NCBI RefSeq assembly: GCF_040581485.1
Contig: NC_090129.1
Location: 35,615,264-35,679,263, forward strand
Source of the DNA: Linepithema humile
Lineage: Eukaryota > Arthropoda > Insecta > Hymenoptera > Formicidae
DNA length: 64,000 nucleotides
Direction of reading: 5' to 3'
The position numbers and the translations under genes are program-made. Below the pieces are notes generated by a model. That model worked only from the letters and a program-made list of their open reading frames with translations. It did not search any database and was not told the DNA's origin. This document shows positions 26,597 through 38,628 of the stretch, one piece after another; within the stretch, counting starts at the first letter, position 1; each line of letters starts with the position of its first letter.

Positions 26597-27785
26597 TTAC
26601 AATCCAAAAGGGTTAGGCGTGGTCGGATCGAAGCACATTATAAATCTAAGCCAAAGTAGCTTGTTTAAAATGCCATTACAATTATAACTAGCCACTTGCA
26701 TTCTTGGTACCCTGTGCTTCGGCTTGTGGTCTTCAGGATCAGGTAGAAAAGACGCCAGATCGTCAAAATCTTTAAAGAAGAAGCTCTGATCAGCCTGGTC
26801 AGACGATTGATCGCTTTCTTTAGTCACATTTTGAACAATTTGGGCATCGCTATTGATGTCGGTTTGATTAGTTGCCTCCCGCTGCGCATTGTCATTGATT
26901 TTCTTAACTGTATAAAATCAAGACAGTCTCATAAAATAATATTTTTACTTTAACGATTGCACTCTCTTGACAAGAAATCTTTTTCTCACCTTTTCTCTCA
27001 CTGTCTTTTGCAGGGAACAATGAAATTTTCATCGGATTTTCTAGCTCGATCTCGGCATACCGATGAAATTTCCAGAAGTTGATAAAATTTACGCTTTCAG
27101 GCAAGTCAATTTCTTTGTCGGATTTCGATGCATCGTCTTCGTTCGGCGAACGACCGATTTGTGGTTGATTCGTGGTTTCTTCATCAGGTGATTTCACGAC
27201 TGGCTCGATCGGCGACGATCGACAATTGTGCATGATGATGCACAATAATAGCAGTAATTGTACAATCTAAGAAAATGATTGAATTTTTATAAACGTTATG
27301 TCGCCTCGAATTTAGCGATTAGTGTAGATATGAATGTTTAAGAGGAAAATAATATTGTTAATAGGTCATGTACCGTTAAACCATCTGTAAAACGTTACAT
27401 GTTTGTGTGTTTGAATTTCGAACAGCAACATTCATGTTTAACACGTTGACTGCTAGCAATGTTAAAACTTTTCTTTTTATGTTTTAGGCCATACGACACT
27501 CCAGTCGTTGTGCTAAATTTTTTAATACACACGATCGAACGATTTAAATTGCTATAAAATATGTCGGTATATATATTCGTGATAGTGGTACAAAAAATGT
27601 ATCGTGGTCTCTGAAGAGCGGTATCGATACAACGGCGAACGTGTAATAACCAACGTGTTAATTGAAATCAATTTAATTATAATTAGAAAAATCAACTTGG
27701 TATAATATACGAAATCATAAATGTGTTTCGATAAAAAAAAAAAAGCCAGAAAGGCGTTACATACCTCTGAGTATTTCGCAAACAT
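26597..27785 (-). CDS. Unrecognised secreted acidic protein
   Basis: Three exons, 27765-27785 (21 nt), 26990-27266 and 26597-26907, join in phase to 202 aa. The first exon (MFAKYSE) fuses with IVQLLLLLCIIMHNC to form a clear signal peptide, cleaved perhaps near residue 24. The mature part is hydrophilic and acidic, rich in Ser/Asp/Glu/Asn. It has an aromatic segment (NFINFWKFHRYAEIELE), a basic patch (SERKVKK) and FFFKDFDDLASFLPDPEDH. Near the C-terminus two cysteines are 15 residues apart (C181 and C196 approximately) in YNCNGILNKLLWLRFIMCFD. I do not recognise the family. A TATA box and initiator sit at the right distance upstream, which supports the 21-nt first exon. It could be a hormone-like, venom or cuticular secreted protein; no function is claimed. 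Confidence 0.7.
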
Positions 27786-27812
27786 ACTACTTATTGACAA
27801 ACACGAAGTAAT

Positions 27813-27847
27813 ACTGACTAGTCAAAAGTGCTTTCCCTTCTTATATA
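27813..27847 (-). promoter_or_regulatory. TATA box plus initiator of the secreted-protein gene
   Basis: On the minus strand TATATAAG occupies 27847-27840. The arthropod initiator TCAGT occupies 27817-27813, with its A at 27815, 32 nt downstream of the first T. This spacing is canonical for insect core promoters. The predicted transcript begins about 30 nt before the ATG at 27785. Confidence 0.7.
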
Positions 27848-27849
27848 GA

Positions 27850-30295
27850 TGGACAGAGGTACCTTTCAGAAAGCATCATTATTTTCTTTTCCAAGTAATC
27901 TTCTCAAAATTTTAAAATACTTAATCGCGAGGGAATACAATGCATAGAATAAAATCGTGTATCGGTTTTCATGGAAGCATAATAAATATTTCTTCTAATT
28001 TATCAAGCAGGAATTTTAATCAATGGATAAACTTATAAAATTGCATGTGTTATTTATTATGTTTCTCAGTGATTGAGATACATACGTATCGGTAATCGAA
28101 ATCCGTAATTCAACTGCTTAATATACGAGATTGTATAACGTATGTATTAGATAACGAAGAATAGAAGACTGAAATTTTATATTTTCGGTAGCTTATTCGG
28201 AAGTATTATATCGCATGATCAAACATATCAATAGTTTTACGAGTATTATTATCAACGTCACAATTCACAACATTTGGATTTGCCTCGAATCACCCCGCGG
28301 AGAAGCATTTGACTTGATCCGAGGGTAATTTCGAAATAATGTTTCAAACGATAATGCGTATAAAAGTACTGCAAATTCGCAAACAAGGTGTGTTGAAGCA
28401 TTCACCGAACCAGAATAAGATAGAAGACTGTTTTGGAATCGTGTACAGTAGAGCTTGTGCACTTTCAATATCTGATTTTCCTAGTTTCACACACGCATAC
28501 ACACATCTCATCTCCCGAAGCTCCATAGATATATGTGTGTTTGTGTGTATTGTCTCGCATGTTTCCGGTAAGAGGAAAGATCTCAAAACGCGCGACTTGA
28601 CGCTCGTCGTATTGCTAACAATAAGGTTCAGAAAAATTCAATATCTGAAATGTTACCTAAAAGTGTACGGTCTACGGGCGCATATGCACATCATCATCTT
28701 GTATCACATACATTTTTCTTTTCCTTTTTTTTCCTCTCTTTTTTTTTTTTTTTCTTTTTTGCTACCTACCTAGACGCCAATCGAAAAATATAAAAATCAC
28801 ATAACACACGCACTGTCGTCATGCAGAACTTGAACTGTCGCAGAATCTTCCTGTCTGTGTCTATTTCATAGGATACACTGTCAACATTGTTATTGCGGTA
28901 CGTCTCGTCTCTATACTGTCTGACGTAGGAAGGAAGGATTCGGATGCGCTGGTTTACGTATGGGGTAGGTTGGCAGCCAGCTGCCGAATCTATGCTGCTT
29001 CAGCGTTATGTCAACGGTAGGAAATAGCTGCGCCGTGCTTACGAAATCGTTGTTATCACGTGCGTAGTACTTTTCCGTTTCCTCGGAATCGTTCTTCTAG
29101 ATATCCCGGGATCTGAAAATTGAAAGTTTCACAACGGGCATTTTAGCATTTGCCAACATATGCTGCGGAGGAGATGCAACGATCTACACATGCGTCGTTG
29201 AGAAGGATGTAACATTCTATCAAGGATATACGTTCTACACGGAGGTTTATTGCGAAGAGACTTTTTTTATTGTCATGCCAGAATTAGAATCACTGCTACA
29301 ACATTTTAATCTTTGATCTCTAATGAATAATCTTCCATCGCAGCGTCGTTATTAATTATTATGTCTTACACAAAGACGTGACACGTTCCAAAAGTACAAT
29401 TGGCTTTGAAAGTATATATATTATTTAGTTCTATCATGCATAATTGAAATTTAATTCTTTTCGATGGATTGAAATATATGAGTACACATTTTCTTAGCAG
29501 TTCGCTTCGTAATCGAAATGTACAATTCTTAAAAATGTATCGTTTAACTCCATTGTGTAAAATTGCAATTTTTTAAATCCTGCTTTTTTTCTGATCGCTG
29601 CATGTTGCATATATGTAATTCTATTTATATAATTATATTAAACTATTACACAATGATAAGTAAGATTGAAACAGTTATCACCGTATCGCTATAAATCGTT
29701 TTAATATGATAATATACACATAGCATCATAATGACATCATAATATTAATGCTTATTATGAAAGATGGCACGGACAATTGTAAATGATTAACAATCTTTTA
29801 GTAAAAACCTCTGTGTGTGTGTGTGTGTGTGTGCGCGCGTGCGTGTGTATACGGTTAGGACTGTAATTTTTTACACAATATTCGAGAAATATACTATTTT
29901 ATAAATTATATATTCATCTATAAAGCGATCTAAAAATATAAAATTTTAAAACATAAAATTCCAACACACAAATATTATGCTTGTCTACATAAATCTAGAT
30001 TTGGAAAAGATGCAACGAATATCTAACTTGATGAAAAAGATTTTGTTTTTTGACGAATGCAGATGATTCTAGGATGAGATTTCAATTAGATACAAGAAAA
30101 TCGTCCATTTTCCATTACAGCTAACAGGCGCTCTGGGAACATTAAAACATAAGCATCGCATAGGAATTATAATCTTTAAACGGTGTAGTAGTCAAAATTG
30201 GCAAGCAAACGGAAAGATACTCGCATTCACTGTCTCTCTAATTATTGGCAAGCAAAGCGCGTTAACAATATGCCGGGGGGAGAAACGGACAAGTA
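27850..30295. other. AT-rich intergenic region
   Basis: No gene was recognised in this 2.4 kb. It holds a T/C-rich run at about 28714-28760 and a GT/GC dinucleotide tract at about 29811-29850. The 3' UTR of PFKFB should extend into its right end. Confidence 0.5.
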
Positions 30296-33200
30296 CTACG
30301 AATTTGTTATGATTGTTTCTACCTTTGGTTTCGGCCGATGAGTGTCCACGGCTTCTATCGGTAGTCGAATGTGCTCCACCTTGCAACCGTAAGCGACAGG
30401 TGTTAGTTTGATGATGGTGTGCAAAGGAACTTCCAAATACGGCAATTCATCTGAAATAGAAGGAAAGTAACTTGGACCAATTGTACGATATTCCAAAAAA
30501 ATTTGCACGACATTTTGCACGTAAGCCTTCTCACGCAAATCAATGTCAATGTCGTGTTAAAAAAAGAGGAGAGATCGCACGGAATCGATAACGAGATTTC
30601 GTGGATGAGAGAACGAGCCGAGATCTCCGCGACACGATGAAACGAACAATTACGTCACTACAAGCCGCTCTCGCATGCACGAGTGTTTATCATTTATTTT
30701 CTCGAGGTTGCGATACGTCGAAGGTGAAGAGTTGTGCGCGACAACTCCGATATTCCAATATCTCCATTCTCTCGGACGTCAAGCATGTTAAATATCAGGC
30801 GTCGACAACTATGTTTGAATCATTTCCTTCATGTGTGAGAGCCTCGTAAAATATCTTACTGACCTGCGCTCTTGTCCAGGAAGTAAGCGAATAAACAGCG
30901 TAGAACCGCCTGATGACTAACCACCAGCACGTTACCCTGACGTTCCAATTCCATTATCACAGGCTCCAGCCGCGCGACGAGATCCTCATAACTCTCCCCG
31001 CGCGGATAGCGATACGAAAACTTGTTTTGATCTCTCGCGGCGAAGTCCGTGGGATACTTGGACGCGATTTCCTCATAAGTCATCTCTTCGCAAATACCCT
31101 GGGATGATTCACAAAGAAGCACAGATAAGCGACTGATTATTTAATCAGTTAACGTGTTTATCGGCTGAATAATTTAACACTTCAACTCACGGCGTCGATT
31201 TCATTGAGAGCCTTCCACCTTTCCTGCGGCGCCTTCACGTCGGCCGCGGTTTGGATGGTCCTCTTCAGCCAGCTAGTCCACACTCTCAAACCCTGTATGC
31301 AAATAGACAGCTGTTTATCATAATATGGAATGTAATCGCTTGGAGCCGAGCGATTGGAGCGAGATGTGGAGTACAAGCGGAGCTCTTACGTAATATTCGA
31401 TCGTTAAATATGTAGTGTTTATGTAACAAATTGCTACACGAATTGTTATCTTCAGACTTTTAATAACTGGCAATACAAGAATATTGATCAGTTGGACCAT
31501 TTTCATCGCAGCCGATTGTAGAATAATAATACACGGGCATACGTATAAGATGAAGACGAGTCGGAAAAGGATTACCTGTATGTTCTGATCAGCGATGTAA
31601 TCTGCCAGCGCCTTCGAATACTCGCGCCCCCGCTCGGTTAAATCCGAATCGCCGCCTATCCTGCCCTCGAGGTTCATCAGGCTCTCACCATGCCTGGTCA
31701 AGTAAATCGTGCGTGGCACAATATGAATGTTCATAAGATAGTAAACTATTCTACTTTGTATATGGCCTTCGTGCTTATGGACGAGCACCTTCTCGCCGGT
31801 GTTGTATATTTTCATGAACGACAGGTCGCTCTCGCGCTCCTCGTCCAACGGCTGATATCGCTCCTGGTAGTGCTCGATTCGCAGCATAAAGTCCGCGAGC
31901 ACATCCTCCTTCTTCATATTCGCGTAATCCGGACTGCTGACTTTCACCTGAGCGACAGAGAAATCGCACGTGAGGCATTAATTAATTTCGAATAAGAATA
32001 AAAAGAATAAGAATCTTCTAAAATATGTGTCTCAGATCACAAACGTATATACTTTCACAGCATGAATGTTCACTTTATCATACCGATAGTATCTCCAAAA
32101 TTGGGATATGTCATTATTCCGTCAACATCAATTCAACTACATATGTAGATTTTTATCGTAGCGTTCAATTGCTATTTCCAAAGCACATACTTCCATGATA
32201 TTCTGCTCGACGATTTCCGGGTCGTTGCACACCGACTCGACGAAGAAGAGCTTGAAACCCATCTTGTGAACGACAATGTCGCGTATGAGCTGACGTCTAT
32301 CGACGGTAGAATTGGTGGCGTCGAATACGGCTACCTCGCCGTCGCCGCTCTCCAACCAGTGGCAGACATCGTTCAGGGCGTCCTTCGCACACTGCGTGCG
32401 TATCGCCATGGCCTTTATGTTATCGGGACGGAAAAACTCGTGACATTGGTAGGCCGTGGTGGCGTGCCGCCTGTACTCGCCCAGATTGAAGACCTTCGTG
32501 CTGATGCCGATCCAATTGAGGTAACGACATAGTTTCTTGGATATGTAGGTCTTGCCGCGAGCCGGCAGGCCAACCATTGCGATCACATGAGGCTTGTTGA
32601 CGAAATTTGCGCGTTCACCTGCAAGAAAGAAATAAAATGCTGTAGACCATAATCTCGACATATTGGATGGAATTCGTAAAAAACATCGATTATCAAACTA
32701 TTAACTAATAGAACGTCTCGAGATTAAATGTGTTTTGTCGATTTTAATTTTAATAGTTTTCAGAATCCGTTCTCAATTCGTAATATTATATCAATATATA
32801 GTTTTGTACAGATTGTAGCTTATAATTTAGATATTATCTATGTTTGTGCCGTCGCATTTTGTTAAATTTTATGAAAGACCTTCGTGATTACATCACACTA
32901 TACAAGTGGCTTAAACGCGCGACAAATTCATACGAGACTGAATCTAATCGGATACTAATAAGTAGACGCGGAAAATCGTTTCTCGTCGAATTTGGCGTCT
33001 TTCGCGTTGTAATCAACGTGTGTAACGCATAATGTCTCATCACTATTGAAATTTACTTCAATTTTAATCACCAATCTGACATTGAGATATACTTTAATAA
33101 TGATAAGATACTTTGGAATTTGCCCGACGCGGTTTTTTCCATATATCAATCTCCTTTAAATCGGAATAATTTATTATCAAAATAAATCATTGTATCAAAA

Positions 33201-34344
33201 AGGTGCTGTACATTGTCATCGACAAAATTGTTGCATTGACAAAAAAATATATTATTCACTCATCATGAGCTACTGATAAATAATCTTGTTAGAAGGGTTT
33301 AAATTTACAATATATAGACAAACTTACGTTAGCTTCTCTCTAAAAAATATAGGTCAGATAGAGAAAAATAGAGAATAGCGATAGTGCACACAATTTTAAG
33401 TGATCAAGTCTTATCGACTCGGCGTTAATAGTGTCGCTTTATCGCACGACATTGTTTTTCATTCATCCTACGTGAGCATCCATGAATTTTTAGATCCGGT
33501 TGGCATGTTATTTTTTTTTTTTGTCGCGGCGAGTTTTTTTTAGCGAATTTGACGCATTATCTTCACCGGAACGATTTATCTAACTAGCCTACTTCCTTGA
33601 ATACAATTATGTATACATACGACCGCATCAAAGTGTTCATCTTTGTGCATAAATGTGAAGAAAAAAACAGGTCGATTGTCAATGAATTGAAAATCATAGC
33701 AAAGATTTTTTTTTCTTTATTATGCTCGCTTTTATATGTCTCGGCTGCTACAGGTTTTATTGGCAAAAAAGAGAAAAAAAATGACACAAAAATAGATTAC
33801 AAATTATCTTCCCGTAATCCAAACACCATGCGTGTCAAGACGGTTTCCCCATTTGCGACAGATTTAAAATTTTCCTCTGTAAGAGAATAGCGGCTAAAGA
33901 AGTCTGTCCTTATATTTTACCTCTTTGTTTCATTTTGTCACCCTTGATTTAACAAGATGCTCCGAAAGTTTTTTCCTCGTACAGATAATGGACACGTGTT
34001 TCTGGCCTGCGCGCCGGGTCTGTACTTCCCGTGCGGAATTTCACGGACGAGATCGCGAGACTACGGAAAGCGCGGTAATTGCTCGCCAGGAAAAAGACAC
34101 CCGGTACATTGACCGCGAGATCGGCGACCTTGAACTTCCTTCGAAACGCAACCGCGAACGCGAGCTCACGTTCGTCGCACGTGTCTGATCACTCAAGTAC
34201 GGAGGGGAAACAAAGGGCAAGTGAGAGATATAATCGCACACAGAAGCAGACACTGAGAATATTACCTCGGATCGGGAACGGCTTCGTCTGAATGGTGTCC
34301 GACGTCGGCGGCGTGTAGTGCATCTCAATTTTAGGATCGGTCAT
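30296..34344 (-). CDS. Pfrx: 6-phosphofructo-2-kinase/fructose-2,6-bisphosphatase
   Basis: Six coding exons in order: 34266-34344, 32191-32618, 31576-31947, 31191-31292, 30864-31098, 30296-30450. They total 1371 nt and 456 aa. The N-terminal kinase has the Walker A loop GLPARGKT at 43-50 and VFDATNSTVDRR. The C-terminal bisphosphatase has LTRHGES (H255) and VVSHQAV (H389). The enzyme makes and breaks fructose-2,6-bisphosphate, the main allosteric activator of glycolytic phosphofructokinase. The short N-terminus (MTDPKIEMHYTPP) precedes a 1.6-kb first intron. The last exon ends RPKPKVETIITNS; an alternative donor at the AAG/GTAGAA position could give another C-terminus. The exon 5 donor is an unusual tandem site. 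Confidence 0.95.
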
Positions 34345-34923
34345 CCTTCGCGGGACCCTCAGCAGAGTTGATTTAGCCGTCGAGAGAGCGAAAAGGTGAG
34401 AATGAGAGAGAGAAAGAGAAAGAGAGACAGAGAGAGAAAGAGAACAGTGAGGACTCGCGTGCACTCATGCGCGGACTACGCGCATCGTGTCGACATACTG
34501 GCCGACTAGGAACGAGCACGAAAGACGCACGGTCGCGAGACGGCCGCTGCCGTCGCCGTGTATACGTCACCGATCGGTAGGCGAGAGGAGTGCGCGGAGA
34601 GACGCTCGGTCAGCTCCGGGCTGGGTTAGGTCCGCGATAATCGGAGCTGTCGTCGCACAGTCGCACGAGCCGTCACGGGCGCGCGACTCACGTTTCCGGA
34701 CTGTCGTTGCCCACGTCGGCCATTCGGTGGTCCTCGTCGTCGTGAACGCGACAATTTCGGATCTTGTTTGCGAATCCCGACAATCCTACTGGTGAGTTCG
34801 GGGTTCAGCTTCGAGTTTCCATGCCGCAAAGCTGTGACCGTCAAGATCCGTCAGCGGGGTGTATTTCCCGTGGTTTCAGGCTACGCCAGCTGAACTCACA
34901 AAAATTTTGACTAGAAACTGTGT

Positions 34924-34924
<1 letters not shown>

Positions 34925-34962
<38 letters not shown>
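34925..34962. repeat. A38 homopolymer
   Basis: Thirty-eight consecutive A residues on the plus strand. It could be the tail of a retroposed sequence, but no SINE body or target duplication was recognised. Confidence 0.85.
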
Positions 34963-34965
<3 letters not shown>

Positions 34966-35404
34966 TGAATTTACATTGAAGGCACTGCGTACACTCAGCA
35001 CACTTAACCTATTAAAAAACGACTCACAAATTTCACCGGTTGCGATCTCTGGCTAGAATGTCGACTAAGCCTTAGTCGGTTGTCAACCGTGAATGACTAC
35101 ATTCCCTTTGTCTCTATTTATATTACAGCCAGAAGCACGATTCACGGATGAACCTGTCGGTCAAAGGTTAAACGGTCAGAGTGACCAGCACTGCTTCGCG
35201 ATCGATCGTATTCTATTTTCTATTTTCTATTTATATTACGAAAAGACGCAATTGATCTTCCGAGAATTTACGAGATAGTCGACCAGTCGATTGATCTCCA
35301 ATCGCGTTTAAAAGCTAAACAAAAACAGCTACGAACTAAGGTTAGCACGCGCGCATATAACTTTAATTAAAATAAAACATTTTTTATTGACTATTGAAGC
35401 TGTA

Positions 35405-35525
35405 TTAAACTATGCATTGAAGGTTAGACTGCACCAGAATCGCGTGAAGTAGACCAATCGAAAGAACCTGCTCTCTTTCTTCTGATTGGTCGAGTTTGCA
35501 ACCTTAATTTTCAATGCGCAGTTTA
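35405..35525. mobile_element. 121-bp palindromic MITE-like element
   Basis: The ends TTAAACTATGCATTGAAGGTTA and AACCTTAATTTTCAATGCGCAGTTTAA are imperfect inverted repeats. Further inward GACCAATCG pairs with GATTGGTCG. Its TTAA termini and subterminal GACCAATC resemble the larger family at 37-38.6 kb. Confidence 0.6.
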
Positions 35526-36188
35526 ATGCGATGTTTTGAAACCGAACAGATTTGCGTACATGTAGTGTTACGTAACGCGCACTTGTTGAAAAAATTGTTT
35601 TCTCTAATATCTAATATAAAGGATATCATACTTTTTATATATATATACATACATATATTGAATGCGTGATTAGTTAATTTTTCTGAGCATGATCATTATG
35701 AAGTTGTACAAATATATTCGGAGAGAGACTTCTACAGATTGTTATAAATTGAATGTGTTGATTCTAAATAATTCAAAGTGATTAAAGAAACGGATTCAGT
35801 ATATTGATAAAACATATGTATATAAAATTGTATAAACTCAATTAAGGAAATGTATGGGACAAAATGTAAAGCATAATAGATTAGTAGATTATCAATTACT
35901 TAGTATGTGTGATTACTCAATACTACAAAACTTGAAAAGAAATAAAATATTGTGTAAATTGTTACTGTAGTTTATCAATTAATATAATCAATGTACAAAA
36001 TCATCTATATAGTTCAAAGTTTATTAAATAAATATTATATTATGTCAACATATTGACTGCCAAGAAAGAGAGGACCCAAAATTATTACCATAATAATCTC
36101 ATATAAATAAATATTAAATTTAAATACTAAAATTAAGTATAATTAAAATAAAAATTTAAAAAAACATGAATGCTACTCCTAAATCAAT

Positions 36189-36887
36189 TTAAACATATAA
36201 TTGATATGGCAAACAATACAGTAATATTAGATGACTAATCAAGAGTCTGGTAGTAATTCTTATAAAAAATCTTATAGATCTGAATTTTTTTCTACAAGAA
36301 TCACACAGTACTGGTTTATTATAAGATAAATCATATTTTTCTAAAAATGGGTTGATAAGAGCTGCTACAGCTTCTATATACGTAAGATAAAAATGATGTG
36401 TTGCTGATAAAGTCTCAAATTGTACCTTGTCATTATTTGCTTCAAGTATTTCCAACGCTCTATAAAAATTTTCTTCCTTTTTGCCATAAATCTTAAGATC
36501 TCCTTTTATTATTAAATATGGGCACTTTATGAGTTTGGCATATTGTTCTTGTAAAAACGTACTGTGGACAAGCAAAATAACCTGAGATCCCTGTTAAAAA
36601 CATACATTCCATCTTCTTTCCTTGTGACTTCTCGTCATAAGCATCTTGTAGGCTGCTTCACCCAGAATAAAATAATCATATATTGCCAATTGTTTCTTTA
36701 AAATTTCATCTTGCGTACAGCTAGGTTGAATATTACTACTTTCCTCCAGTTTAAAAATTCCATTTATCGCATTCCCAAAGGCAGCAGCATGCAAGGTGAA
36801 ATCAATAGCTGGGAATTTGAGAAAGTCTAAAACTACAATGTATTGCAGCTCCGTTAGAAAAGTAGCGACATACCAATATATCATCAT
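36189..36887 (-). pseudogene. Serine hydrolase-like protein (kraken/SERHL family) fragment
   Basis: The frame starting IYWYVATFLTELQYIVVLDF and continuing to CPYLIIKGD, FYRALEILEANNDKVQFETL and THHFYLTYIEAVAALINPFL resembles the C-terminal half of serine hydrolase-like alpha/beta hydrolases, with THH carrying the catalytic His. The N-terminal half with the nucleophile Ser elbow is absent. An in-frame TAA at about 36591-36593 interrupts it. Around it, family-like sequence (YVFNRDLRL) appears in another frame before the first frame resumes at TFLQEQYAKLI, implying two compensating frameshifts. This looks like a decayed, 5'-truncated copy. No introns were seen within it. Confidence 0.7.
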
Positions 36888-37113
36888 AACACTTAAGGAA
36901 TGTGTTATTACTTTTATTTTCTTCCATTTAAAGTACCTTTAAATTCTTTTGATTTTTTTAGCAGAAAGTATACCAACTCTGTATACATAAATCCTAGTGA
37001 CTATTCTATTCGTTGAATTCACGTGTAACTTTTCACTTTTTATGTTTCCGCTTCTAGGGAAAAATTACATGATCGATGCCCAGACTATTGGCCGGTTTAT
37101 GCTTCGGTCTTAA

Positions 37114-37267
37114 GCCGAGAGCACAAGCTTTTACATAAAGCATAACGCATAAGCATAAGGAAATTGATTGGTCTATATATAAGCATAAGCAAATGCATAA
37201 GGAAATGGACCAATCAATTTCCTTATGCTTATGCGTTATGCTTTATGCAAAAGTCTGTGCTCCGGCC
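37114..37267 (+). mobile_element. Palindromic MITE family A, copy 1
   Basis: 154 bp: a 60-bp left arm (GCCGAGAGCACAAGC to TTGATTGGTC), a 34-bp spacer (TATATATAAGCATAAGC to GGAAATG) and a 60-bp right arm matching at 54 of 60 positions when reversed. TTAA lies immediately left (37110-37113) and again 2 bp right of the element. Confidence 0.85.
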
Positions 37268-37285
37268 ATTAATCTTAATCTTAAA

Positions 37286-37439
37286 ACCGAGAGCACAAGC
37301 TTTTACATAAAGCATAACGCATAAGCATAAGAAAATTGATTGGTCTATATATAAGCATAAGCAAATGCATAAGGAAATGGACCAATCAATTTCCTTATGC
37401 TTATGCGTTATGCTTTATGCAAAAGTCTGTGCTCCGGCC
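37286..37439 (+). mobile_element. Palindromic MITE family A, copy 2
   Basis: 154 bp, near-identical to copy 1 and in the same orientation, separated from it by 18 bp containing TTAATCTTAATCTTAA. Confidence 0.85.
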
Positions 37440-37500
37440 ATACGAGTTGATAACGTAGAATGCCATAAGGGCGTTTATACTTCCCTAGTCTTAATCTTAT

Positions 37501-37647
37501 AGCGTTTTCGATTATACAGGATTTGAACGACCCAAGATTGGTTAATGACGTCATTGCAACCTCTCCACCAATGAAAGACTTGCATTTATAGTAAAATAGT
37601 GATTGATCAACCCTAGATCGTTCAAACCCCGTTTATTCGAAAACGCT
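37501..37647. mobile_element. Palindromic-ended element family D
   Basis: 147 bp with terminal inverted repeats of about 30 bp. The left end is AGCGTTTTCGATTATACAGG. The right end, reversed, is AGCGTTTTCGAATAAACGGG. GTTTGAACGAT-type sequence follows in both arms. The interior is not palindromic. Confidence 0.75.
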
Positions 37648-38150
37648 ATTAGTCTTAATCTTAATCTTGGAAAGATCCCATCTTTTAACTTTAGTCCCTA
37701 ATGTCCTAAGGCCGGGCCAATGAGGTAAGTCTGACGTCCGACGCAGCACGAAACCGCGCGAAATAATGGTTTTCGATCCGTGTATATTTAAAAAATTGTT
37801 CCTGATCGTATTCAATATTCAGCATATCTTTCATTAAAGAAAAGAAATGACCAGTTTCGTGTCTTTTTCGATTCAGTGGCCGAACAGCGTATCTCCGTGG
37901 TTTTCTTTTATTTTTTTTTTAATTTCTTAATAATACACATGCTGCATAGGCACTTGATAACAAAAGTGCCATTCCAAACATTAAAGTTTTTTGCCGCTGA
38001 CGATTCATTTTAACATTCACTATAATTTGCAGCACCGGGATCTATTACAATTTGTGGTTAAGTTAGGTTAGGTTTTGTTACATTTGCACATGCGTAGTCC
38101 GAATTTCCAGGGAAGCATAAACGAGTCCTTAAGATTAAGTTAAGACTAAT

Positions 38151-38304
38151 GGCCGGAGCACAGACTTTTGCATAAAGCATAACGCATAAGCATAAGGAAA
38201 TTGATTGGTCCATTTCCTTATGCATTTGCTTATGCTTATATATAGACCAATCAATTTCCTTATGCTTATGCGTTATGCTTTATGTAAAAGCTTGTGCTCT
38301 CGGC
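38151..38304 (-). mobile_element. Palindromic MITE family A, copy 3
   Basis: 154 bp in the opposite orientation to copies 1 and 2. It begins GGCCGGAGCACAGAC and ends GCTTGTGCTCTCGGC, with the spacer in reverse order. Confidence 0.85.
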
Positions 38305-38309
38305 TTAAT

Positions 38310-38463
38310 GGCCGGAGCACAGACTTTTGCATAAAGCATAACGCATAAGCATAAGGAAATTGATTGGTCCATTTCCTTATGCATTTGCTTATGCTTATAT
38401 ATAGACCAATCAATTTCCTTATGCTTATGCATTACGCATTATGTAAAAGCTTGTGCTCTCGGC
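38310..38463 (-). mobile_element. Palindromic MITE family A, copy 4
   Basis: 154 bp, same orientation as copy 3 and only 5 bp (TTAAT) from it. It carries a few changes in the right arm (GCATTACGCATTATG). Confidence 0.85.
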
Positions 38464-38474
38464 TTAAGACTAAA

Positions 38475-38628
38475 GGCGGGAGCACAGACTTTTGCATAAA
38501 GCATAACGCATAAGCATAAGGAAATTGATTGGTCCGTTTCCTTATGCATTTGCTTATGCTTATATATAGACCAATCAATTTCCTTATGCTTATGCGTTAT
38601 GCTTTATGTAAAAGTCTGTGCTCCGGCC
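38475..38628 (-). mobile_element. Palindromic MITE family A, copy 5
   Basis: 154 bp, same orientation as copies 3 and 4, separated by TTAAGACTAAA. TTAA follows directly on the right (38629-38632). Confidence 0.85.

Larger units (their letters stand above)
34345..36188. other. Upstream region of PFKFB with simple repeats and a palindrome
   Basis: CpG-rich sequence at about 34345-34800 is the probable PFKFB promoter and 5' UTR, with a GA-rich tract at about 34396-34445. An A38 run lies at 34925-34962 and a palindromic MITE-like element at 35405-35525. The remainder to 36188 is AT-rich with no recognised gene. Confidence 0.5.

Noticed and set aside
30192..30386. Alternative C-terminal frame for PFKFB
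   Set aside because: It is in a different frame from the upstream exon; the in-phase frame stops at 30296.
38050..38075. TTAGGTTAGG, similar to the insect telomere repeat
   Set aside because: Only two units, in unique sequence next to AAGTTAGG; too short to be an interstitial telomere.
37114..38628. Repeated palindromes considered as a CRISPR array
   Set aside because: Units are 154 bp with no regular unique spacers, orientation flips and no cas genes; eukaryotic DNA.
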